A DNA stretch of 64,000 nucleotides from the NCBI GenBank assembly GCA_964030475.1, contig CAXIPT010000005.1:5035020-5099019 (forward strand). Direction: 5' to 3'. The DNA comes from Tethya wilhelma (lineage: Eukaryota; Porifera; Demospongiae; Tethyida; Tethyidae). A program made the position numbers and the translations under genes. The notes under the pieces were generated by a model. It was not told the DNA's origin. It worked only from the letters and a program-made list of their open reading frames with translations, and searched no databases. This document shows positions 53,645-64,000 of this stretch, in pieces (the first letter of the stretch is position 1; each line of letters starts with the position of its first letter).

Positions 53645-53687
<43 letters not shown>

Positions 53688-55985
53688 CTAGGGGAAGAAA
53701 CACATACACTACAGGTACATATTCAGTCAGATTGCCATTACTACAAAACTGTTAATTCCTAAAATTAAAACTGAAAGGCTTGGACAAACTTGAGGGAAGA
53801 AAAAAAATCAATGTTTCTTACCACTGATATCACAGCTGACACTTGTTCGTTTCCTTTCAAGACGGCATCGGTCATTCTTCGTGTCCCCTGAGGGATGGAC
53901 TTGCTCCACCCAGTGGGGAGGAGTCTGATCACACCTCTTGGATTGGAGTCCTAACACGAGTGTGGCAGTGTAATGGGTGCATGGTTAGGGTACAGACAGT
54001 GTAAATACCATAATAATTTATATTATATTATGTATAAACTATTATTATAATTATCAGGGATGGCTTTGATTTGCCTGTGTATATATTAAAGGCACTCTGT
54101 GTATGTTGAAGGCACTCTGTGTATGTTGAAGGCACTCTGACACGGAAATGATTTTAGTTTCAAAAATCAATATTCAATTCTATTTGTGGACTTTTCAATC
54201 GATTCAAGATAACAACCTATATGCCTTGTATTAACAACATAAAATGTATAAATGAATATGCTTTTGTTTGTCTATTTATATTAGGTGGTCTTTTCAACCA
54301 GTTTAAGCCATCAACCTATAAAAATGTTATCCTTACCCCGTATTTCTTGAAGTAGTAGAGCCACGATCGATGCAGTACAAAGTATCTCTTCTGCCACTTG
54401 TCTCCAAACATTCCCTTCCGGTGACTGAGTTTGTTCAACCATCCACTTCTGTCCGTGTATTCTGGATCTGCAGTGGTCGGAGGAGGGGGGAGGAGTGTGA
54501 CTGTCGGGGGCGAGGCTGCCCAATAGGACCCCTGTGGGGGTTGCTGTTGTGATTGGGGGCTGGGATTAGCGAGGCCCAGGGGTTGTATTGGAGCAGCACC
54601 AGCTCCAGATTGAGCTGCTGCTGGTGGTGGTGTTGTGTTTCCATTTGTCGTCACAGGAGGAGATGAAGGAGGGCCATTAGACTGGGTTAAAAGAGCAGCT
54701 GTTTCTTGTGGTTTGGATACGACTGGTGGTTCCTGTTCTTGAGGAGACGAAGGGGGGCCATTAGACTGGGTTAAAAGAGCAGTTGTTTCTTCTTGTACCG
54801 GTGGTTTAGATACAACTGGTGGCTCCTGCTCCGGAGATTCTTGAGATTCTTTAGCAGGTGGTTCAGTTTGAGTTGGAGTCTCTTTCACTTCTTCTTTCTC
54901 TTTACCCACTGTCTGTCCTCCATTTTCACTGTCCACAGTCGAATCACCAAGTGATTCCTCTAAGACAGCTGTCGTTTGAGGTAGTGGAAGGTGGTCTGGA
55001 CTAGCACCAGGAGACAATGTGGCTGTGTTTGCCGAATCTCTTAGAGCAGCTCGTGTCAGGAAGCTCACTGATCCGCTTGATCTTTTCAACTGTTGAACAT
55101 TAGTGGTGTCCTCAACGTAGTTCAATTCTACACCCGGTTTACAGAGAAGCTCCTCTGGATCACTAAAGTCGTCACTCTCGGACGCCTTACGTTCCGATTT
55201 TGACTTTCTTAGAGGGGTGTGAGATTGCTTGGTCTGACGCTGTTCTTTGGAATTGTCGTCTTTTGCTTTTTCTGTTTCGTGACCGGAAGATGGGTTGCTC
55301 GTGACCACTGCACCATCGCCATCTTGAGTCAGTCCACTCTGAGGAGTTTCACTCTCTTTGTTTGTCGATTCTTCCTGGCCTACAGTAAGCTTAGACTTGA
55401 CTTCTTCGTCATCATTATTTGCTTGAGTTGCTTCTTCTGTAGTAGCTTTCAGAACCTTTTCCTCTGATTTCTCAACTGTTTCAGTTTTGCTCTCCACTTC
55501 GGTCGTTTGTTGTGCACCTTCTTTCTCTGTCTTGCCAGACTCCTCACTGCTACTCTTAGTAGCACTCTCAACAGTGGACTTGGAAGTCGAAGTTTCTTTA
55601 CTGGTTGTCGAAGATTGTTCGTGGATAGTCACAGTGTAGTGTGAACCAAACTTAGATTTTGCTCTTTTTGGTTTGCTTACGCTAGCAATCATCTCATCAT
55701 CTGATTTTGAAGATGCTTCGTTTTCTCTTTCCTCCAATTCAGCAAAGTAGGTGGACGAGGAAAGGTTGCTTTCACTTTTGGCTCGTATCAGGCTGAACGT
55801 CTTGCTGCCTTGTTCTGCTGATTTGGTGGGAGCATTTACAGCAGCTATAGATGTAGCAGAGCGGGTTTCTTTCACGACTGCATCGTTCTTTGAGCTAGCT
55901 GAAGGGGGAGCAAGAGGAAGACCTTCGGGAAGATCGTAAAGAGGGAGGCAGTTCACGACCATCTGTACTCCACTCGGGCCGATGA

Positions 55986-56057
<72 letters not shown>

Positions 56058-58235
56058 AGAGAACACAAACAAAGATAGTAACAGTGAAATAATATGATTA
56101 TGTCCATGCACCATTAAAAAAACTCACAAAATCTCATCCTCTTGTTGTAAAACAATCTGAGTGCCATCTTTCAGCACGATCCTATTGTTACCATTTTGAG
56201 CTGATGCAGCAGAAGCTTGTGAAGGAGGCCTCTGCACCTGCTGTGCTCCAATCACACTAGGACCAGGGCCACTTCCAGGAGGTACATTTAGTGGTCCACT
56301 AGCTGGCTGCTGAACGGCACCAGGAGGTGGTGGGTTGCTGGTCTGTGGAGGGTAGGAGCTCTGAGCTGATGCAGTAGATGGAGCCACTGTGGCAGCAGGA
56401 GGTGGCAGTTGCTGTGGAGCTGCTGGTGTAAACGTTTGGTTGGGAGACAGTGGCGTCTTTTCTCCTGAAGGAGAAGGTGTGGCTTGTGGAGGAGGTGAAG
56501 TCGGAGGTACACCAAAGTAAGGAGGAGGGGGGCCCGTGGGATACGAGCCAGGGACAGGTGCTGGTGGTCCTCCTGATGCTCCGTTCACATTGGACTGTTG
56601 TTGTGTGGCTGGTGGAGTTTGAGGGGGTGGGACTTGAGTGGGTGGAGCTGACGGTTGAGGCTGAAGAAAGAAACAAAAAATGTTTTTAAGTATCAACACC
56701 TCAGTGCCTATACATAGCTACAATTATCACAATGTGGCCTTTTAACTTTTATTTAACTGCCATATAGCAGGAAAGTTTTGTGGGGGTTAACTTTCACAGT
56801 TTTTGTGGATCACAATCTATCCGCAAATTTTTTATCTGGGAAATTCTCCTTGACGTACATATTGTATGTGCGTCGCACAACTGATTGATGAAAGTTAAAA
56901 TGCAAAATTGTTTCGACAAGAGACATCCGCGAAAGTTAAACACCGCAAAACTTTCCCGCTATACGGTATTGATTCATTAAACAGACCTGTGTGCCTTCTC
57001 CTACATCTCCTTGAGCTGCAACAATGAACTGCTCAAAAGCTTGTGCAGTATCTCCAGTATTGCCAGAGGTGGTCATCTGAAACGTTATACCAGGTCCAAC
57101 ATGAACCACCGTGTTCCCGTCAAGGCTGGAGGTGTTTTGAAAGCTTCGGATGAAGGCCTGCTGTTGTTGCTGGTTCTGTTTGTGTAGAGCCTGCTGCCTC
57201 TGGTGGTGCTCTTGCTGCTGGCGGCGAAATTGCTCTTGCTGGCGTTGGAATTGCTATTAGTATAAGAGGGAGAGATGAATTATTTGTGTAGTTCTACATA
57301 GAATTGTTATAAGAGGTCCTTATTTGGGTGCATTTTGATAGTGGGAGTATTGGAATATGCTACTCACTGTACTATTGTATACAATAGAATGATAATGCCA
57401 GCATTATTGTCCGTGTCGGTGTAAGTGTGTATGTGTGTTGGAAGTTAGTCAAATATGGCTGAAAAACAACTGAGAAGATGGCTGTACATTAGCAAAATAA
57501 TTACAATCCACAATCAATGTCAGACCTTTACCAATGTGTGTAGAAAATTATTACATCAAGACTCCCACACTCTTGTGGTACATACTCCACCCATGAATAC
57601 ATACAGCTGAGGCCTTGGTCAAAGTATATCTACTCTACAAAAAATTAATGCTCTGGCTCCCAGTGAATTGGACTAGGAGGGGCTAGCTTACTTGTTGTTG
57701 CTGTTGTCTCAAGAGTTGCTGTTGTTGCTGCTGTCTAAAGAACTGCTGCTGTTGTTGCAACCTTCTTTGGTTGTCAGCTTGGATCTGTTGGTTGTGCCTG
57801 TGGAACAGACAAGAAGACAATGCAATGTTGACAGTCAGTGAGTTGCCAAATGAGCTTTGAGCCCGTACAAGTACGTGTGTAGCTAGATATCTAGCTGTCT
57901 AGTGTGACGTTTCATGGTTCACGGGTCGTTGAGTGGACTGACACTTCCAAATATCTTGAGAAAAACAAACACACTGTCAACAGTTCTCATGACCCTCACC
58001 TTCGTATGTTCTCCTGGTGTTGTTGGTGAAACTTTTGCTGTTGCTGATGGAACATTTGCTGTTGTTGGATGCGTTGCTGGTTCTGCTGTTGTTGTAAACG
58101 TTGTTGCTGCTGGAACCGCTGTTGCTGTTGGAACCTCTGCTGCTGTTGCATATGAATGCTGGGTCCTGGTGGAGGTCGAGGAATGGGTGGCGGCTTGGGA
58201 ATAGGCGGCGGACGAGGAGGAGGAATATAAGGCAT
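52656..58235 (-). CDS. Glutamine/proline-rich PH-domain protein
   Basis: Nine exons: 58235-58000, 57797-57692, 57253-56987, 56660-56128, 55987-54337, 53950-53822, 53370-53320, 53225-53064, 52829-52656; 1,102 residues with all phases agreeing. The head is a polyproline stretch (PPPRPPPIPKPPPIPRPPPG) followed by a long poly-Q coiled coil and a Pro-rich region. The middle (exon 5) is Ser/Thr/Glu-rich and probably disordered. Residues about 865-1040 form a pleckstrin-homology domain: RSGWLNKLSHRKGMFGDKWQ, KRYFVLHRSWLYYFKK, and the closing helix ERDVWVDAINTNIKAY with its invariant Trp. It has a larger insertion than usual between strands. PH domains bind phosphoinositides or proteins; the partner is unknown. 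I know no orthologue. Confidence 0.85.
52996..53054. repeat. (TG)n microsatellite beside a PH-gene donor
   Basis: About 29 TG units reach to within 10 bp of the donor site of exon 8. Further CA tracts occur at 53648-53686 and 55989-56057; the latter begins two bases beyond the acceptor of exon 5. Confidence 0.95.
56759..56968. mobile_element. MITE of the CCGTATAGCGGGAAA family (copy 3)
   Basis: CCATATAGCAGGAAAGTTTT at the left, AAAACTTTCCCGCTATACGG at the right; the interior shares AGTTAA and GTGGATCAC-like blocks with copy 2. It sits in a PH-gene intron. Confidence 0.75.
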
Positions 58236-58562
58236 CGTTCACTTTTTTTGGAAGCGTAGTAAGACTCTATTATTATACTGCTTCGGTAGAAAAACTGTGA
58301 GTAGCAACTTTGAGACCAAACAAAGAGAAATTTGACTAAACTCAGTGGTCACTAGACTATGGCGGTATACGCCCCTGTAAAACCATAAAACTGTGATGAC
58401 ATGTAAAAATTAATGACCAGCGCGAAAATGGGTGGGGCTCATAAAGTGCTAACGCTCATGGGCGGTTAGATACAAATTTAGGGAAAATTAGAAGCAGCTG
58501 CATGCAGCAAAAGAAGGAGACAGCTGTCCTGCCTGGAAGTTGAAAGATAGATAATTTTTAGG
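58236..58562. promoter_or_regulatory. Divergent promoter between the PH-domain gene and the Na,K-ATPase beta gene
   Basis: 327 bp between the two start codons. No TATA box is obvious; a small GC-richer patch (CAGCGCGAAAATGGGTGGGG) lies at 58419-58438. Confidence 0.6.
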
Positions 58563-59825
58563 ATGACATTCAAAGAGAAGGTGGCAAGAAAACTAAAGCA
58601 GTTTGGTGTGTTTGTCTTCAACAAAAACACACACCAAATACTTGGTAGAACATGTAAAAGTTGGGGTGAGTGCATCAAAACTTTGTTTGATGTTTATGCT
58701 ACACCTGTTTCTTTTAATATACAGCACAAATATCAACATTCTTTGTACTGTTCTATCTGGTGTCTGCTTCAATATTTGCTGCACACTTGGCAGTGTTTCT
58801 AGCAATAACTCCCTCACCAGCTGAAGGAATAAAACCATGGAATTATGGTCGATATGCATACCCGAATTATCCCAACTCGAAAATTGGTATAATAAACATA
58901 CAATTTTGTTTCAAATATGTATTGTATGAATGTTTTCTATCACAGCATTAGTTGCAATACCTCAGAAGTTCACTTTCAAAAGAGTGTATCAGGGAATAAC
59001 ACTTGACAGTGCAGACAAGCAGCGCATTGATGATTTACTGCAATCGGCAAACACATGTTAGTACTAATATCAACCTAGTCTCACTAGCCAGCTTCGCATT
59101 GAATGCCTTATTATTGTATAGCTGGAGTGAGTGACCACTGTCTTGATGCAAGCAGTAACTATGGATACGGAACCAAAGAACCTTGCATATTCATACATGT
59201 TGCAAAGGTATTAACTTAAACTAAAACTCTCTTGAGGTGCACAATTTATGATTCCAACTTCCCATTATATTGAAGGTGTTCAACTGGACTCCAGATCTCA
59301 TCAATGCTGGCCTAGCAGATGAAGGAAGCCTGCCAATAAACTGCTCACTGACGAGTGCAGGCAACCATCTGGTATAATAATGCAATTACATACAAACCTA
59401 GTTTTACTTTCAAATCTATTATTATTATTATTACAGATGATGAACCTTGTAACTGAGCCAAATGGGTTGCCCCTCAATTTGACCAACAACGAGAACACAA
59501 GGAGCTATCCATTTACAGGACAACCTCAATACATGTAATGCAAATGCACAATAAGCATGGTACATTAATTCAATGTCAGCATGCACATGCAATTGACTCT
59601 CTGACTCAATGTAACTCGCATGCACACACAATCAGCACACCAGTAGCTGCTATGATTGTCAACCTGACAGATCTACCTTCAACTCTCCCAAAAAAGTTTA
59701 ATGCGAAAGTGACATGTACCTTAGACTACAGTGCAATAGGAATGAGCAGACCAAGCGAGAGAATGTTGAGAAGACTGTATGAAATACCAAGAGATTCAAC
59801 CACTACCATCAAGTTCAACTTGTAG
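58563..59825 (+). CDS. ATP1B: Na+/K+-transporting ATPase beta subunit
   Basis: Seven exons: 58563-58665, 58725-58886, 58946-59056, 59122-59207, 59276-59371, 59437-59534, 59636-59825; 281 residues (vertebrate about 300). A type II membrane glycoprotein needed for folding and delivery of the catalytic alpha subunit. It has the short cytosolic head with FNKNTHQILGRTCKSW, one membrane span (FFVLFYLVSASIFAAHLAVF), and an ectodomain with YGYGTKEPCIFIHVAK and a C-terminal immunoglobulin-like part (MIVNLTDLPSTLPKKFNAKV). The ectodomain keeps four of the usual six disulfide cysteines (DHC, EPC, INC, VTC), so the first bridge appears absent. Several N-x-T/S sites. An H,K-ATPase beta role cannot be excluded. 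Its end is 165 bp from the convergent COX18 stop. Confidence 0.9.
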
Positions 59826-59990
59826 TATACTTCAACAATACATTCTCAAGATATATGATGTAACTAGATTCACCCTGGCATTAGTCTATGCATATAGAAC
59901 TCATCACTTTATCCCACCAAAGAATAACCAACAAACACAATGCTATTTAGTATTATACTTATTGTTTTATTTAATTCCTAACATTCATTA

Positions 59991-61235
59991 TCATCTATGT
60001 TTGCGCTGCAGTTCTATAAAAGTTTTAGCTTTGACATTAACAATGTTTAATATATCTTTAAGAGGTTGCTTACTCTCACTAGGAGTCTTTGGAATACCCA
60101 GCCTTCTTCGAACTATAGGATACTTAAATAGCACATTCTGTACCAAACCATAACTACTGGAGACAGACCAGTAGAGAGTCATTGCCTGGAAATGAGGAGA
60201 AATAGAAATGGTGCACATTACACCAGTTTTATGTCGGACATGCAGAGGCTAATACACAAACTTACTGCAGGCATTTGTGATCCCACAAATATCATTCCAA
60301 CTGTTAACACACGAAACATGTTAGTCATGATTCTTTGTGCTGTGGTAGGTGATTGTTTCCTTAGAGCATGGAGCTAAATTTAGACACAGCTTTTGTGAAA
60401 ATTGATATACAGTAGTCTGGTTGATTATTAGGATACCTCAATATTCATGAAGTTAGTAACACCCAATATTATCGGCAAAATGCAGTAAGGGTCAGGGACA
60501 GTCAGATCTTGAAACCAAAGTATACCCTCAGACGCCAAGAGAGCAGTCACTTCAGGGTTTATGGGTGTCCACCCTGGAAAGAATCCGGTCATGTCTCGCA
60601 AAGCAAATGAAAGAGTGATCCACAGAGGCAGTTGTATCCATGGTAGGATAGCAACCTTGTATGGACTGCAGCCTTCCTGGCTGAAGAGTTGTCTTGCTAC
60701 TTTCTTTGCCTGGAATAATGCAAGCATCAAAATAATGGAAACATAGTGGAACTATTGAATGACTGCTAGTCTATATAAAAGATACCTCTTTCATCATCCA
60801 TCGGTTGGCCTCTGTATGAGTCATGCCAGCCCGTCTAGCTTTCACTATGATGTTGTGTTTCACAGCTTCTTGGTACTCCTTCAGTGTTGGAAACAGAAGC
60901 TCCATCTTTGCAATGATTTTGTTTTGATAGATGGCCAATGGAAGCGTGATCAATGACCGAAACACCACAGTTGAAGAGAGTATCACTACCCACCATGGTA
61001 AATGTGTGTAGTGGTGTATTCCATCAAAGACATGTTCTGCTACATGGACAACTTTGTATGGAACTGCAGTGATTGCTTCAGTGTTGAAATTTCTGGAGGT
61101 TTGTAGTCTCTCTGCACTTTGCCTTTGATGGCAGCAGCTATTTCTGGAGAAGGTGGTCACAACTGAAAGTCCCTGGGGCCTTTGAATGGCTACTCTATGC
61201 TCTACTACTGCAAACAATAGCCATTTCAGAGACAT
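59991..61235 (-). CDS. COX18: Cytochrome c oxidase assembly protein COX18 (Oxa1/YidC insertase family)
   Basis: Exons 61235-60786, 60709-60437, 60373-60266 and 60185-59991, all phase 0; 341 residues. COX18 inserts and translocates the C-terminal tail of COX2 across the mitochondrial inner membrane. The N-terminus is Arg/Ser-rich without acidic residues, fitting a mitochondrial presequence. Matching blocks: LPWWVVILSSTVVFRSLITL, ILPWIQLPLWITLSFALRDM, GILWFQDLTVPDPYCILPII, LHALRKQ and LYWSVSSSYGLVQN, giving the expected membrane segments. The acceptor at 60373 is needed to supply LHALRKQSPTTAQ; a later AG gives stops. Confidence 0.94.
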
Positions 61236-61357
61236 CTCATCTTTGTTTCTTGAGGTACATGTGGATTAATTGGGGAGCCCCTACTAATTGGTTTCATGGG
61301 CGTGGTTCAAAAAATTGACCAATCAAGTAAAGTGGCGGGAAATAACAAGGAGCAATT
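61236..61357. promoter_or_regulatory. 122-bp divergent promoter between COX18 and the 61358 gene
   Basis: Shortest intergenic spacer in the window. It contains two inverted CCAAT boxes (ATTGG at 61286-61290 and inverse CCAAT at 61319-61323) and GTGGCGGGAAAT, an E2F-like site, at 61331-61342. Confidence 0.6.
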
Positions 61358-62200
61358 ATGGCTGGCTGGTTGAACTCCCAAAAGAGAAGAGACGTTTGCG
61401 ACATTAGAGACTTTTTGCAGCTACATGGAAAGACATTGAAGTCTTCTACTAAACCCAATACAAGAGAAGTGGACAGATGCCAAGATGCCAGTCCACTGAG
61501 TGCCAAGCAACAACATGAACAGAGTACTCTGAACTTCGAAAAAGTCCAACCTCACAACAAGAAACGTAGCAGTGAGGTTGCTAAGGAGAACACTGTAAGA
61601 GAGAAGGTACCAGCATCCACATTCAGTACTGGTGTTAGGAAGAAAGTAACAAAGCATCTGCATTCATGTGCCAATGAAGACAAACCACCTCGTAAAACAC
61701 ATGTTGTGGAACTCAGGGATAGCAGTGTTGCCCAGGTGACCAGCAAGAGAAGCAGTAGACACTTTCACCACTCAAAAAGAAGTGCTATGGACTCAACTTC
61801 TATGAAGCCTAGAAGACAATCCTTACACAAAGACCGTAAGAAATCGCCACCAAATGAAAGAAACCACAAGAGAAAAGTTCTAGGTGATGAGACCAACATG
61901 ATAGTGCCAGTGAACGATACTGATGGCTTGGAACCATTTCTAAGTTGTAGAAAGAAACGACGACCAAACTGTGAGGGTCTGTTGGAGAGCACAAGTGGCA
62001 ATGTTCCTCAATGTAGTCAGGTGCGAGCTGAGAAGGAAGAATCAGCTCATGGGAAGCGATCACTGGTAATGGATGGTCATGGTGAACCAAGGAGATCCCC
62101 AGGGCCAGTTACAGTTGATATGGACGATGATAATGATGACTTTATAGACACTGATGAGTTGTTAGCTGAACTATCAAACTGTGAAAAGATTGTTTTATAG
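61358..62200 (+). CDS. Unknown basic protein with acidic C-terminus
   Basis: A single-exon frame of 280 residues starting MAGWLNSQKRR. The body is rich in Lys, Arg and Ser (KRSSRHFHHSKRS, KPRRQSLHKDRKKSPP) and looks disordered and nuclear. The last 25 residues switch to a conserved-looking acidic amphipathic tail (DDDNDDFIDTDELLAELSN), of the kind that binds RPA or other DNA-repair partners. That, together with the E2F-like site in the promoter, hints at a replication or repair role but is only inference. I do not recognise an orthologue. Confidence 0.7.
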   Translation: MAGWLNSQKRRDVCDIRDFLQLHGKTLKSSTKPNTREVDRCQDASPLSAKQQHEQSTLNFEKVQPHNKKRSSEVAKENTVREKVPASTFSTGVRKKVTKHLHSCANEDKPPRKTHVVELRDSSVAQVTSKRSSRHFHHSKRSAMDSTSMKPRRQSLHKDRKKSPPNERNHKRKVLGDETNMIVPVNDTDGLEPFLSCRKKRRPNCEGLLESTSGNVPQCSQVRAEKEESAHGKRSLVMDGHGEPRRSPGPVTVDMDDDNDDFIDTDELLAELSNCEKIVL

Positions 62201-62540
62201 CACCACCTAACAATAATTGCTTTGCAGCCTTTTTATTCATTCACCAATTTTTTTTTTCTACCACAATATGTCATTCACCCAAGTTCAAGGAACTTAAGAA
62301 GTTAGTTACACAGAGTAACTTGAATTAATGTGTACGTAACCATAGATAATATTATCTATGATGTAACATACAATGAACATATAATACATTCCAAATACAC
62401 AATAAAACACTATAATGATTAATTTGATTATTCATAATTGCATACCTGCAAATGCTACAAAAAAAAATAATGAGAAAAGACAAGTGTCCAAAACGAGAGT
62501 GAGAAAAAGAAACAAGCAAAAAAAAAAAAAAAAACCCAAN

Positions 62541-62582
<42 letters not shown>

Positions 62583-63062
62583 CAGATAATATAATACAAC
62601 CAATGTTGAAAAAAAAAAATGTAAATGGTACCGATGAATGAATATTATGTCACTACACGTACCACACAGAATGGCTCAAGACAAAAAAAAAACATACACA
62701 GGATAGATAATAAATTAGACTGCTACATAGACACACACAACTTCTCAATATAGTGTTTTGGTCCTTTAATAAAAAGTATAGCATACAAGATGAACTTTCT
62801 AAGCACACACACATACACACATGTACACACAAACACACATGAAAAAAAAAAGATGAGAAAAGGAAAAAAAAAAGTGCAGTGTCCATATTTCCACAATGTC
62901 ATACATACATACATACATACATATTATTATTCCATGCAACATTCAGAGAAAAAAAAGGTGACCTTTTGATTGTAGCTATGTTATACTCTTAACAGTGTAT
63001 TCTCTACAGTAGAAGCAGTAAATATAACAAATAGTGACTCTCTTAATAATCTTTCAAACTTC
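62201..63062. other. Convergent 3' region with poly(A) runs and an assembly gap
   Basis: Low-complexity A-rich sequence with an N at 62540, including about 40 A after the N, and a CATA repeat at 62901-62921. It must contain the 3' ends of the 61358 gene and Rac. No gene seen. Confidence 0.6.
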
Positions 63063-64000
63063 TCAAAGAAGGGTACATTTTGATTTCTTCTTTTTATTCT
63101 TTGTCTCTGGAAATAAAACAACCTTTATCGCTTCATCGAAAATTGTCTTAAGTCCGGTCTGTGTAAGAGCTGAACACTCTAAATATGCAACTGCTGCGAT
63201 CTTTTTCTTCATGGCGTCGCCCTGAGCTGGAGTGATCGGTGTCTGTTTACGCGAAGTTAATCTCTCAATCTCTTGAGGATTGTCTCGGAGATCCAACTTT
63301 GTGCCCACCAAGATTTTTGGAACACCCGGTGCGTGATGGTTGATCTCTGGATACCACTTGTCCGCTACGTTGGAAAAGGAGTTGGGATTGACCAACGAGA
63401 AGCATATGAGGAAGACGTCTGTGTCGGGATAGGATAAGGGGCGGAGTCTATCGTAGTCGTCTTGACCAGCTGTATCCCATAAACCTAAGCTGATTGGTCG
63501 ACCGTCTACGAATACGTTTGCTGTGTAGTTATCAAAGCTGTAAAGTTACATGTGTGCGTGTGTATGTGAATGTATTACAGTAAAAAAAAGGAGTTAAGTG
63601 ATTGTGACCATGTACAGTATGTTTGCCTTTATGTGTGTGTGTGTGTGTGTGTTGACAAAATATTCAAATGCTCAAAAAATAATATACTTAGTGCAAAACA
63701 CCATCATTTAAAGGTGAAAGCACAATTAAACTATGAGAAGATCACTCAATACATAGGCACCACTATAAGCACTAGAACACTGCCACAATGCATAATATTA
63801 TGATGACAATATCATTGTATATGTACTGTAGCTATATATATAACCTGCTACTCATGATACATACGTAGCTACAGCTACAGGAAAGAATACTCACATTGTT
63901 GGCACGTATTCACCAGGAAAGGAGTTTGTTGTGTATGAGATGAGCATACAAGTCTTTCCCACCGATCCATCTCCAACAACCACACACTTGATGTCTCTCT
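63063..64000 (-). CDS. RAC1: Rac-type Rho GTPase (5' end outside window)
   Basis: Two exons in view: from the window edge to 63895, and 63538-63063. The visible protein is nearly complete, from the residues just after the start ([11 protein letters not shown]) to the stop. P loop GDGSVGKT, switch [14 protein letters not shown], switch [27 protein letters not shown] and ECSAL are all intact. The Trp in LGLWDTAG separates Rac from Cdc42 (Phe), and the whole follows Rac1 rather than RhoA. The polybasic KNKKKKSKC and CAAX box CTLL predict geranylgeranylation and membrane binding. Controls actin, lamellipodia and NADPH oxidase in animals. The Rac1 versus Rac2/3 label has no meaning outside vertebrates. 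Confidence 0.94.

Noticed and set aside
57919..58242. Alternative minus-strand frame beginning MNDALYSSSSS
   Set aside because: It overlaps the poly-Q exon in a different frame, giving low-complexity Thr/Ala; the chosen frame splices cleanly to the next eight exons.
59431..59631. Minus-strand ORFs over the ATPase beta exons
   Set aside because: Antisense shadows with no splice support; the plus-strand exons encode a recognisable protein.

Overview
The window is animal nuclear DNA, most likely from a sponge (probably a demosponge). The reasons are compact spliced genes with GT-AG introns mostly under 1 kb, an AT-rich background full of CA/CT microsatellites and small inverted-repeat elements, metazoan genes (axonemal dynein, Rac, Na,K-ATPase beta, RNase H2B, COX18, a gasdermin-like gene), and a beta-helix/multi-pass membrane protein of a type I associate with sponges and cnidarians. 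The species assignment is inference; no rRNA or mitochondrial marker is present. Single N bases at 29707, 39394, 41138, 49632 and 62540 mark assembly joins, four of them in or beside low-complexity sequence.

Positions 1-37207 (minus strand) hold the 5' three quarters of DNAH2, the axonemal inner-arm (I1/f) dynein heavy chain. I could place 42 exons, about 3,270 codons, running from the ATG through the tail, AAA1-AAA4 and into the stalk. Two introns carry other genes on the opposite strand. A 4.4-kb intron holds a 1,221-residue secreted beta-helix/multi-pass membrane protein gene (1988-5854). A 17.3-kb intron (12587-29904) holds an alternating array of two kinds of small secreted cysteine-rich genes with C-x10-C-x-C-x-C repeats (as in Balbiani ring 3 protein and the VEGF-C tail), pseudo-exon relics of DNAH2 itself, several inverted-repeat elements and a nearly intact two-ORF LINE whose ORF1 carries a SAND domain.

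Positions 37208-64000 are a gene-dense region of head-to-head and tail-to-tail pairs: a gasdermin-like gene (+, 37423-43351) whose first two exons appear twice, probably an assembly haplotype artefact; RNASEH2B (-); an unknown three-fold-repeat protein (-); a possible tiny two-exon gene (+); a NALF/FAM155-like NALCN accessory subunit (+); a Q/P-rich PH-domain protein (-); a Na,K-ATPase beta subunit (+); COX18 (-); an unknown basic protein (+); and a Rac GTPase (-, its 5' end outside the window). Three divergent pairs share spacers of 122-327 bp that must contain both promoters.

The genes do not form one pathway. The points most worth following are the nested CXCXC array with duplicated dynein exon fragments, the SAND-domain LINE, the gasdermin-like and NALF-like genes in an early-branching animal, and two places (292-535 and 39393-41050) where the assembly or the allele looks rearranged.
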